From IMG/VR virus record IMGVR_UViG_3300025133_000455, positions 1-29,486 of that record: a stretch of DNA of 29,486 bases; one strand, written 5' to 3'. Of this stretch, positions 1-5,747 are shown piece after piece (within the stretch, counting starts at the first letter, position 1; each line of letters starts with the position of its first letter). The position numbers and the translations under genes are program-made. The stretch comes from a virus. The notes beneath the pieces are model-generated. The model searched no databases and had not been told where the DNA came from. It saw only the letters and a program-made list of their open reading frames with translations.

Positions 1-164
1 AAGACTAGCACACAATATTGGCTAATTTTTGTAGTTCAATACTCTCTGATTGGTTTGCCTATTATATATAGGTATAAGTCAAATATAGGAATAGCGGTTT
101 AACGCTGAATTTGGTATCATAAATCGATTATTATGATTTCTTGGTAGGAATGTAAGCTACTGTA
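1..164. other. Left edge, no confident gene
   Basis: No gene can be supported here. One + strand frame is open from the first base to a TAA at 100-102; its 33 codons are hydrophobic and could be the tail of a gene cut by the window edge, but an open stretch of this length is not rare in AT-rich DNA. The rest holds a short inverted repeat (116-137) and the region just beyond the stop of the minus-strand gene. Confidence 0.3.
116..137. repeat. Inverted repeat downstream of the minus-strand gene
   Basis: ATCATAA at 116-122 is repeated as its reverse complement TTATGAT at 131-137, and the 8-base centre contains a small AATCGATT palindrome. It lies about 30 bases past the stop of the minus-strand gene, where a terminator would be expected. 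No T-run follows on the minus strand, so a rho-independent terminator is not clear. It could instead be a protein binding site. Confidence 0.3.
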
Positions 165-311
165 TTATTTTTTAGTTTTTTCAACGGATTTCTTTTTTCT
201 AAGATCTGGCACTGGAGTTTTATCTTCAATCCAATTCTTAAAAATTTTTGTATAATTTTTTGTATATCGTGTTATATCTGTTACACGACTTCTATCTCCT
301 TTTACGCTCAT
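165..311 (-). CDS. Small basic phage protein (48 aa), minus strand
   Basis: This is the only credible minus-strand gene in the window. It starts MSVKGDRSRVTDITRY and ends in a lysine-rich tail; 18 of its 48 residues are Lys or Arg. The GDxxRxxD...Y..NY..IF pattern (residues 5-24) resembles a small uncharacterised protein that recurs in many phage genomes; this is recognition from memory, not a search. An AAAGGA ribosome site lies about 8 bases before the ATG. It is divergent from the genes starting at 506, and a perfect inverted repeat lies just upstream of its start, suggesting control by a DNA-binding protein. Function is unknown; the charge would suit nucleic-acid binding, but no domain is visible. 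Confidence 0.68.
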   Translation of the reverse strand: MSVKGDRSRVTDITRYTKNYTKIFKNWIEDKTPVPDLRKKKSVEKTKK

Positions 312-333
312 CACACATTCCTTTCTTTCTTTC

Positions 334-353
334 ACTATTACGTTAGTAATAGT
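334..353. promoter_or_regulatory. Perfect 8-4-8 inverted repeat, possible operator
   Basis: ACTATTAC and its exact reverse complement GTAATAGT flank the 4-base centre GTTA. The element sits 23-42 bases upstream of the ATG of the minus-strand gene, between its ribosome site and a TATAAAAT-like sequence read on the minus strand at about 360-368. This is where a repressor site would block that gene. It could also form a hairpin in the leader RNA. No repressor gene is recognised in the window. Confidence 0.45.
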
Positions 354-364
354 TTTCTTTATTT

Positions 365-399
365 TATATATATATATATTATATATATATTAATATTAA
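365..399. repeat. TA-repeat tract between divergent genes
   Basis: An almost pure alternating TA stretch ends in the palindrome TTAATATTAA (390-399). It lies between the minus-strand gene and the first + strand gene, so it probably contains -10-like sequence for the minus-strand promoter and is easily melted. Such tracts also occur at origins, but no iterons or replication gene lie nearby. Confidence 0.45.
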
Positions 400-470
400 C
401 CTTAGGACGTATTAACAATATAAGTCTTAAAGTAGGTTTTGTCAAGTATTATTTTAAAAAAAGATTTAAC

Positions 471-499
471 TTGTTTTGTATTTATTACTGTTTTATATT
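471..499 (+). promoter_or_regulatory. Promoter-like element before the first + gene
   Basis: TTGTTT at 471-476 and TATATT at 494-499 are 17 bases apart. The -10 hexamer and spacing match the two stronger promoters at 2539 and 5677, but the -35 box is weaker. A start site about 7 bases past the -10 would be at or next to the A of the ATG at 506, giving a transcript without a leader. Confidence 0.45.
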
Positions 500-505
500 C
501 AGGTA

Positions 506-712
506 ATGAAAAAAGCAAATAAAAAAGATGCTATGCTACATTGTGCTAATTGGAATGCTGGTAAATGTTTAGGAGCAATGATGTATAGGAAAGATGATAA
601 GTTGCGGATGGAGTTAGATAAGAAGAAAGCTGATAAGGATTGCATCGTAGATGAAGGATGTGATTATTTTGATAACATCGTAATACCTGGAATGGAGAAC
701 AATGGGAATTAA
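506..712 (+). CDS. Small four-cysteine protein (68 aa)
   Basis: The protein starts MKKANKKDAM and has four cysteines at residues 13, 21, 46 and 52, in the patterns C-x7-C and C-x5-C. The segments CANWNAGKC and CDYFDNIVIPG look like a small, widespread, uncharacterised phage family that probably binds a metal. I chose ATG 506 over an upstream TTG at 476 because that TTG lies inside the promoter-like element. No good ribosome site precedes 506: AGG sits only 2 bases away. The gene may therefore be translated from a leaderless transcript. It overlaps the next gene by 11 bases. Biochemical function is unknown. Confidence 0.75.
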   Translation: MKKANKKDAMLHCANWNAGKCLGAMMYRKDDKLRMELDKKKADKDCIVDEGCDYFDNIVIPGMENNGN

Positions 713-869
713 TACTAAGATTAAACCGAAGGACATAAAGTATTTGGAGAGGGCTATAGATAAGGTTAGGCGTAAAAAGAGACCTGTGCGAGCTGAGGTA
801 ATGCCTACCACAGTTCCAGCTTGGGGCTCAATGAGAAAAGAAGAAAGGGAAGAAGTATGCGAAGATTAG
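702..869 (+). CDS. Small basic hypothetical protein (55 aa)
   Basis: The frame starts MGINTKIKPKDIKYLERA and ends in a charged tail rich in Arg, Glu and Lys. GGAG at 694-697 is a well placed ribosome site. The start overlaps the end of the four-cysteine gene and its end overlaps the next gene by 13 bases, typical of a translationally coupled phage operon. The first half (residues 8-30) looks like a positively charged amphipathic helix, followed by a proline-containing stretch. I do not recognise a family. The chaining of starts and stops with both neighbours is the main evidence that it is real. Confidence 0.65.
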   Translation: MGINTKIKPKDIKYLERAIDKVRRKKRPVRAEVMPTTVPAWGSMRKEEREEVCED

Positions 870-1150
870 ATATAGGCGGTCACGAATATAAAGTAAAGAT
901 GATGGATGGTGAAAAGAATGCAAACGATGGTAAACTATTGTTTGGATTAAATAATCCTAGGACTTGTGAGATCTTTTTAGATGAGAAACTTGTTACGTCA
1001 AGAAGGAACGAAACTTTCTTGCACGAAGTAATTCACGTTATTCTTGTGAATACTGGTTGTGACCACGATGAAGGACTTATTGAAAGTCTTGCAAATGGTT
1101 TTCATCAATTAGGAGTAGGAGAATATCTATGGCGAAAAACAACGAAGTAG
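857..1150 (+). CDS. HExxH zinc metallopeptidase-like protein (97 aa)
   Basis: The protein carries a zinc-peptidase motif HEVIH at residues 56-60, preceded by the hydrophobic/turn segment TFL. A downstream acidic segment (HDEGLIESLANG, about 70-81) can supply the third zinc ligand, probably E76. This is the layout of small ImmA/IrrE-like or SprT-like phage metallopeptidases. The N-terminal half has short strands (HEYKVKMMD, CEIFLDEKL), as in that fold. ATG 857 was chosen because AAAGGGA lies 6 bases upstream; an earlier in-frame TTG at 821 lacks this. It overlaps the next gene by 22 bases. The substrate is unknown: it may process a host regulator or a phage protein, or may be a non-catalytic relative. 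Confidence 0.78.
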   Translation: MRRLDIGGHEYKVKMMDGEKNANDGKLLFGLNNPRTCEIFLDEKLVTSRRNETFLHEVIHVILVNTGCDHDEGLIESLANGFHQLGVGEYLWRKTTK

Positions 1151-1482
1151 TAAACGCAATTGAAAATATGCATCCTGTTATGATGAATAGGTTTAAAAAG
1201 ATTACCGACGAGCAATATGAGTTATTCTGTAGAAAGCAGTATGATTATGGTTGTGGCAATATAACGCTTGGTGGTGATTTGGATAACGATGAAGACAGGA
1301 TGTTTGCTTTGACTGCCCTTGTTATTAGAATGAATGATAAAGTAAATAGACTTAAGAATATAATTGTTAAGCATAAAGGAGACAATGCGGTAAAGGATGA
1401 AACATATATGGATGCCTTTAAGGATTTATCTGTATATGGTGTGATAGCACAACTTGTATCGGAGCGAGTATGGGGCAAGTAA
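1129..1482 (+). CDS. DUF1599/Nmad1-type protein (117 aa)
   Basis: Three blocks fit the DUF1599 family, also called nucleotide modification associated domain 1: KQYDYG at 36-41, RMNDKVNRLKNI at 67-78, and a helical ETYMDAFKDLSVYGVIAQL segment at 91-109. The name comes from its frequent association with genes for modified nucleotides in phages; its biochemical activity is not established. Length is normal for the family. GGAG motifs lie 9-18 bases upstream of the ATG, which overlaps the previous gene by 22 bases. No base-modifying enzyme is visible in the window, so the link to DNA modification here is only suggestive. Confidence 0.75.
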   Translation: MAKNNEVVNAIENMHPVMMNRFKKITDEQYELFCRKQYDYGCGNITLGGDLDNDEDRMFALTALVIRMNDKVNRLKNIIVKHKGDNAVKDETYMDAFKDLSVYGVIAQLVSERVWGK

Positions 1483-1583
1483 AATTCTTTCTTTACTACA
1501 TAGAGTCACTGTTCTTAAAGTTTGTTCTTAAGGTGAGTTTATTTTTAATTAACCGTGGAGGAAAGCGTAATGAAGTGGACTAA
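1470..1583 (+). CDS. Possible 37-aa membrane peptide
   Basis: The frame begins MGQVKFFLYYIESLFLKF and contains one hydrophobic segment (residues 5-28), followed by a charged tail. GGAG at 1461-1464 is 5 bases before the ATG. It overlaps the stop of the previous gene by 13 bases and the start of the exonuclease gene by 14, filling what would otherwise be a gap. No family is recognised. It may be a small membrane protein or a coupling peptide that brings ribosomes to the next start; chance cannot be excluded. Confidence 0.45.
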   Translation: MGQVKFFLYYIESLFLKFVLKVSLFLINRGGKRNEVD

Positions 1584-2535
1584 AGCTGAAATGAATATAA
1601 TAAGTCAGTACACTAGAACTATGAAAAGTGTTAAGGATATATGTTATGAGCTAGATGATGCTGGTTTTATGCGTACATATAAATCTGTAACACGTAAAAT
1701 AGAATCTATGGGTTGGACGAGACCGACCAATCTAACAGATCTTAGTGTACTCCCAAAGATATTATTGTTTGATATAGAGACAACACCTATGCCTGTATGG
1801 GTTTGGGACTTTGGAAAGCAATATGTTCCATATACTAATCTTGTTAGAGATGACGCTGGTGAGCAAAGATTTTGGTATGTGCTATCTTGGGCTGCTAAAT
1901 GGCTTTATGATGATAATACTATATCTGATGTGCTTACTCCAGAAGAAGCGGTTGGTAGAGATGACAAAAGAATATTAGAGTCTATATGGAAAATGCTTGA
2001 TGAAGCTGATATTGTTGTTGCTCACAATGGTGATCGATTTGATATAAGGAAACTAAATGCAAGATTTATACTTAATGGTATGAGTCCTCCATCTCCTTAC
2101 AAATCAATAGATACTTTAAAGATAGCAAGGAAAGAATTTGCTTTTAGTTCTAACAAGCAAGACTTCCTTACTAAAACATTTGGTGTATCTGAAAAGCTAA
2201 AGACTGAGTTTCAACTATGGATAGACTGTATGGATGGTAATAAAGAAAGATTAGCTGAAATGCTAAAGTACAATGAACGTGATGTTATAGGTTTAGAGCA
2301 AGTATATCTTAAACTTAGACCATACATTAAGAATCATCCTAATCTTGGAGTTCTTATGGATGATAACGTTTGTCCATCTTGTGGAAGTAAGAATCTAAAA
2401 CCATCTGATGCTACATACTTTACAAGCTCTAATGAGTTTCCTGTATTTAGATGTGGTGGATGTCATTCTCCTTTCATAAGAAGCAAGACAAGCCTTAGTA
2501 CTAATGCTACAGAATTAAGAGGCATTGCAAGCTAA
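1570..2535 (+). CDS. DnaQ-fold 3'-5' exonuclease with zinc ribbon
   Basis: The protein has three parts. Residues 1-50 look like a helix-turn-helix DNA-binding region. Residues 63-250 form an RNase H-like exonuclease core: DIETT with D68 and E70 (Exo I), AHNGDRFD with N153 and D158 (Exo II), and YNERD with Y234 and D238 (Exo III). Four cysteines at 268, 271, 295 and 298 then form a C-terminal zinc ribbon. All four expected acidic metal ligands are present, so it is likely an active DNA or RNA 3'-5' exonuclease. GGAGG at 1557-1561 sets the start at ATG 1570; a GTG 15 bases earlier is less well placed. It is the last gene before the packaging promoter. Its role may be in replication, repair or host DNA breakdown. 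Confidence 0.85.
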   Translation: MKWTKAEMNIISQYTRTMKSVKDICYELDDAGFMRTYKSVTRKIESMGWTRPTNLTDLSVLPKILLFDIETTPMPVWVWDFGKQYVPYTNLVRDDAGEQRFWYVLSWAAKWLYDDNTISDVLTPEEAVGRDDKRILESIWKMLDEADIVVAHNGDRFDIRKLNARFILNGMSPPSPYKSIDTLKIARKEFAFSSNKQDFLTKTFGVSEKLKTEFQLWIDCMDGNKERLAEMLKYNERDVIGLEQVYLKLRPYIKNHPNLGVLMDDNVCPSCGSKNLKPSDATYFTSSNEFPVFRCGGCHSPFIRSKTSLSTNATELRGIAS

Positions 2536-2538
2536 AGC

Positions 2539-2567
2539 TTGACAAAAGTGTATTTAAGGGTTATATT
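2539..2567 (+). promoter_or_regulatory. Strong sigma70-like promoter before small terminase
   Basis: A perfect TTGACA (2539-2544), a 17-base spacer and TATATT (2562-2567) lie between the exonuclease stop and the small terminase ATG at 2575. The element shares CTTGACAAA and TTATATTATA with the promoter at 5677. The expected start site, 7-8 bases past the -10, falls on or next to the A of ATG 2575. Confidence 0.8.
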
Positions 2568-2574
2568 ATAATAT

Positions 2575-3339
2575 ATGCTTGTTCGCAAAATAAAAAGTGT
2601 TGAGCACAGGATATATAATGATGAGAAGGAGTTTAACCAATACTGTCCCGATGAGAACTTAACTCGCAATTGGAGGGATGGCACTGAAGGTAGCTGGGTA
2701 ATGGCTGACGACGGACAAGTCTGTCAAGTTCTAAAGCGGGGTGAGCTTAGAGATAGTCAGTCTAAGGGCGTGTGTAATTACTACATTAGGACAGTTATTG
2801 GTTCTTTCATATGTAGGGACAATGTTATGATGGAGGGAGATATGCGAAAGAATATGTATTCCTTTGCTTCCGAGGATCTCTCTCCTTATCAACATAAGAT
2901 AAATAGAAAAAAGCCTACTAGAAGAGAATTTCTTTTTGCAAAGTATGTCGCTCAAGGTGATGGAATCGCTGAAGCGTTTATGAAGGCATATCCTACCAAT
3001 AACGAAAAATACGCAGACTACCAAGGAAAAATATTATTAAGCACTGAAAGGGTTAAAGGTTTGATTAGAGAAGAAGTAGATAAGGTTTTAAATGAAGCCG
3101 AGATTACTCCATTGTATTTACTTGAAAAGATGAAGTCGGTTGTTGATGATGATGGTTCTCAAGATAAAGATAAGATACAAGCTATTAAAACTCTTATGCA
3201 GATAAGTGGTATGATGGAAACAGAAAAAAGAACAGAGTCGTTAACATTATTTCAAGGATTTACAAAGGATCAATTAAATGCTATCCAAGGCGGAGATTCG
3301 AAAAAACTCATTGAGGCTTCGAGAGAAGTCGAAAAATAA
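2575..3339 (+). CDS. Probable terminase small subunit (254 aa)
   Basis: It probably binds the packaging site and hands DNA to the large subunit. Residues 1-90 form a beta-rich N-terminal part (GSWVMADDGQVCQVLKRG, then YYIRTVIGSF). Residues about 114-170 (KKPTRREFLFAKYVAQG... AFMKAYP...) have the helix-turn-helix character of phage small terminases, and the rest is helical with charged ends. Position just upstream of the large subunit supports the call. The ATG lies directly behind a strong promoter with no room for a ribosome site, so a leaderless mRNA is likely. A second in-frame ATG at 2842 (residue 90) has GGAGG 5 bases upstream and could give a 165-residue product holding only the DNA-binding part. 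The gene overlaps the next by 62 bases. Confidence 0.72.
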   Translation: MLVRKIKSVEHRIYNDEKEFNQYCPDENLTRNWRDGTEGSWVMADDGQVCQVLKRGELRDSQSKGVCNYYIRTVIGSFICRDNVMMEGDMRKNMYSFASEDLSPYQHKINRKKPTRREFLFAKYVAQGDGIAEAFMKAYPTNNEKYADYQGKILLSTERVKGLIREEVDKVLNEAEITPLYLLEKMKSVVDDDGSQDKDKIQAIKTLMQISGMMETEKRTESLTLFQGFTKDQLNAIQGGDSKKLIEASREVEK

Positions 3340-3502
3340 AGAATGTTTGATATGTGGTTTTCCTATGGAGGACTTCACATCAATTTGGTATAATATATCA
3401 GAGGATTTTTTCTCGGTAGAGTGTTGCGAATGTTTCTCATCTTATGATGAAAACTTTGAAATAAGAATGCCAGGATTAATCTTTAACTATGGAGAATCAT
3501 AA
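3278..3502 (+). CDS. Small zinc-ribbon-like protein (74 aa)
   Basis: Cysteines at residues 23, 26, 49 and 52 (CLIC and CCEC) form two C-x2-C knuckles, as in a zinc ribbon. The start overlaps the small terminase gene by 62 bases in another frame; AAAGGA lies about 8 bases upstream of ATG 3278. A later start at TTG 3311 would remove much of the overlap but has no ribosome site, so the first 11 residues are uncertain. It is the first of three cargo genes between the two terminase subunits. No family is recognised. It may bind DNA or act as an adaptor. Confidence 0.65.
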   Translation: MLSKAEIRKNSLRLREKSKNKECLICGFPMEDFTSIWYNISEDFFSVECCECFSSYDENFEIRMPGLIFNYGES

Positions 3503-3750
3503 TGAAAAAAGTAGAGTTCAATTTAACCTTTGAAGTTCACAATGGATTAGACGAAGAAGATTTTGAAATATTATTAAAAGATTATTTAATTAATGATGAA
3601 TCAATTAAAAGTTTCTCTAGTCACGTAATTGGGGACGTAAGCGATATAGATAATTTTTCTATAAACTCAGTAAGTTTAGTAAGAAAGAAAAAAAATAAAA
3701 AGAAAAAAATAAGTAACGGAGTTCCTGATAAAAACTGGGACGTGGTATAA
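3502..3750 (+). CDS. Hypothetical protein (82 aa)
   Basis: The first 60 residues are acidic with alternating strands and helices (KKVEFNLTFEVHNGL, then a DEEDFEILLKDYLI helix). Near the end a very basic run (about residues 63-70, almost all lysine) is followed by a short polar tail. The ATG shares its A with the previous stop, and GGAG lies about 9 bases upstream. The next gene starts directly after its stop, so it is part of a coupled operon. I recognise no family; the acidic domain plus lysine tail may make it a nucleic-acid or protein adaptor, but that is a guess. Confidence 0.62.
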   Translation: MKKVEFNLTFEVHNGLDEEDFEILLKDYLINDESIKSFSSHVIGDVSDIDNFSINSVSLVRKKKNKKKKISNGVPDKNWDVV

Positions 3751-4101
3751 GTGAAGTTAGCTGTATATGGAACGCTTAGGAATGGAGATAAGAATACAGG
3801 TAAGGTAAAAAACACATCACTTGTATATCCTGGTCATCAAAGATTTCCTGCTATGATACAAGATTACAAAGGTAAGGGAACTGTGGTTGAGGTACACGAT
3901 GTAACGAGTGAAGAGATAGCTCAGTATGATATGTACGAAGGTGTCAATATTGGATTGTATGACAGGGTTAAGGTTGATGTTGAAATGGATAGTGGAGATA
4001 AAGTTAAGGCTTGGGTGTATGTTGCTGGATCTCAACTATTAGAATTAGTAGACGTGTTTAAAGAAATTCCAAATGGAGATTGGTACGATAGAAAAGTTTA
4101 A
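3751..4101 (+). CDS. Gamma-glutamylcyclotransferase-like (AIG2/GGCT) protein
   Basis: The N-terminus has the family signature VYGTLRNG (residues 5-12), which forms the substrate pocket. DMYEGV follows at 60-65, with E63 in the position of the catalytic glutamate, and then the usual LYDRVKV and AWVYV strands. At 116 residues it is a typical single-domain member. Known members release pyroglutamate from gamma-glutamyl compounds; the substrate here cannot be read from sequence. GTG is the start because it directly follows the previous stop and the core begins at once. It overlaps the large terminase gene by 29 bases. Phage copies have been discussed in connection with modified DNA and peptide tags, but nothing here proves that. 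Confidence 0.82.
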   Translation: MKLAVYGTLRNGDKNTGKVKNTSLVYPGHQRFPAMIQDYKGKGTVVEVHDVTSEEIAQYDMYEGVNIGLYDRVKVDVEMDSGDKVKAWVYVAGSQLLELVDVFKEIPNGDWYDRKV

Positions 4102-5659
4102 TATAATACCTAATGACTTAAGTGAGAAAGAACGTGTTCTTAATATGGTATCTAAAGATTTAGTTGCCTTTGGACAACTGTTCTTACCAGAAGACTTTAT
4201 GAAATCAAAGCCAGCTCCGTTTCATCACGAAGTTGGTGATTTGTTTTTAAATGACACTATAAGAAGACTTTGTCTTGTTTTGCCTCGTGGTCACACTAAG
4301 TCGACTATGGCTAAAGCTGCTTTGTTACATAGGCTTTGTTTTAATCCGAAAGGAAAAAAAGAATTTGCTGCTTGGGTATCGGAAGAACAAGGTCAGGCTG
4401 TAGACCATTTAAAATATATTAAAAGTCATATAGAGTTTAACCCAGCTTTAAATTATTACTTTGGTGATATGGCTGGTAACAAATGGACTGAGAAAGAAAT
4501 TACTACGGCTAAAGGCGATAGAATTATAGCAAAGGGTACTAGCCAAAGACTTCGTGGTAGATCAGAACTTGGACTAAGATATACTAAAATTATTCTTGAT
4601 GACTTTGAATCTGAGTTAAATACTAAGACTCCAGAAAGACGTAAGGAAATTAAAGAATGGCTTATGTCTACAGTCTATCCAGCACTTGAAGAATCAAAAG
4701 GTAATGAAGGTTCTATATGGCTTATAGGAACTATTGTGCATTACGATTCTGCTTTGCAAGGAATATATGATGGTTACTTACAAGCACAAGAAAATAATGA
4801 AAAGTATACTTGGGAAATGGTGTTTCATAGAGTAATAGAGAATGATAAACCACTCTGGCCGTCTTATTTCTCAAAAGAAAAAATAGCTGGAATAAGAAAA
4901 GATTATGAGTATGTTGGGCAACTTCATAAGTTTGCTCAAGAGTATATGAATGATGCTCGTGATTTAGATAGTGCAAAATTTAAAATAGATAAGATTAATT
5001 ATTTCGATGGAGAATTTAAAGCTAGAAACAATCAAGCGTATATTGTTACAAAAGAAGATGCTATACCAGTTAATGTTTATATGGGTGTTGATTTGGCTTA
5101 TGAATCTTCAGCCCAGCACGACTACCAGGTTATTGTCGTTGCTGGTATTGATAGTGATAAAAATATTTATGTAATAGATATATTCAGAGATCATATTCCA
5201 TTGTATGATATGCCACGTAAAATATTTCAGTATGCAAAAGAGTATCAACCTATGCGAAGAGCAAACGTAGAACACGTTGGAGCACAAGGTATAATAAAAG
5301 ATGCTGTAAATGAATTATCTGGTAAGGATAGAAAGATGGCTCCAGGTATTGCAAGAGGTGTAAGACCTCCATCTGGAATTAAGAAAGAAGATAGATTAGA
5401 GTCTTTACTGTGTCCTATTGTTAATAGAGGAAAGTTATTCTTAAAAAAGAATCATAGTGATTTAGTTGATGAAATGTTTCATTTTCCAAAAGCAAAGAAT
5501 GATGACTTGCTTGACGGTCTTTGGTACTCTATTATAAATGCAAGAGCACCAATAAGTAGCAAGTTTGATGCTGATAATTTCGAAGAAGAAGTAAGTGAGA
5601 AGAGAGAATTCTTGGGAAAGAAAATACTAAGAAGTTGGGTGACAGGACAAAGATATTAA
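4073..5659 (+). CDS. terL: Terminase large subunit
   Basis: This is the ATP-driven DNA packaging motor and genome-cutting nuclease. The ATPase has a variant Walker A, PRGHTKST (71-78), without the usual second glycine but with the lysine and hydroxyl residues kept. Walker B is IILDD (173-177) and the coupling motif is LIGT (217-220). The C-terminal RNase H-like nuclease has D340 in MGVDLAY, E400 and the DDLLD cluster (477-481) as metal ligands. Length (528) is normal. The ATG overlaps the previous gene by 29 bases and has only a weak upstream purine stretch, so coupling is likely. A promoter and the portal gene follow. Metal-ligand assignments other than D340 and the DD pair are approximate. 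Confidence 0.95.
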   Translation: MEIGTIEKFNIIPNDLSEKERVLNMVSKDLVAFGQLFLPEDFMKSKPAPFHHEVGDLFLNDTIRRLCLVLPRGHTKSTMAKAALLHRLCFNPKGKKEFAAWVSEEQGQAVDHLKYIKSHIEFNPALNYYFGDMAGNKWTEKEITTAKGDRIIAKGTSQRLRGRSELGLRYTKIILDDFESELNTKTPERRKEIKEWLMSTVYPALEESKGNEGSIWLIGTIVHYDSALQGIYDGYLQAQENNEKYTWEMVFHRVIENDKPLWPSYFSKEKIAGIRKDYEYVGQLHKFAQEYMNDARDLDSAKFKIDKINYFDGEFKARNNQAYIVTKEDAIPVNVYMGVDLAYESSAQHDYQVIVVAGIDSDKNIYVIDIFRDHIPLYDMPRKIFQYAKEYQPMRRANVEHVGAQGIIKDAVNELSGKDRKMAPGIARGVRPPSGIKKEDRLESLLCPIVNRGKLFLKKNHSDLVDEMFHFPKAKNDDLLDGLWYSIINARAPISSKFDADNFEEEVSEKREFLGKKILRSWVTGQRY

Positions 5660-5676
5660 AATAAATAAAAAAAAAC

Positions 5677-5705
5677 TTGACAAACGTATGTTTTAGACTT
5701 ATATT
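5677..5705 (+). promoter_or_regulatory. Strong promoter before the head operon
   Basis: TTGACA (5677-5682), 17 bases, then TATATT (5700-5705), in the gap between large terminase and portal. It shares CTTGACAAA, the 17-base spacing and TTATATTATA with the promoter at 2539. The start site should be near 5712, leaving a leader of about 32 bases with its own ribosome site before the portal start. Confidence 0.82.
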
Positions 5706-5732
5706 ATATAGTATAGGTTAATTTATATATTC

Positions 5733-5747
5733 GGGGGATTTAATATT
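5733..5747 (+). promoter_or_regulatory. Ribosome site and probable ATT start codon of portal
   Basis: GGGGGA (5733-5738) is followed after 6 bases by ATT (5745-5747), which opens the portal frame (ITNEQDFAQIDEAQK...). The frame is closed upstream by TAG at 5709-5711 and contains no ATG, GTG or TTG before ATG 6090. ATT is thus the best-placed initiator; it is a rare start codon, known from bacterial infC, where it lowers expression. Confidence 0.6.

Noticed and set aside
365-399. TA-tract as a replication origin
   Set aside because: No iterons, no replication initiator gene and no strand-composition change nearby; AT-rich promoter DNA explains it equally well.
2731-3024. 97-codon minus-strand frame inside the small terminase gene
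   Set aside because: It is antisense to a well-supported gene, with no promoter or ribosome site, and its protein looks like a reverse-strand shadow.
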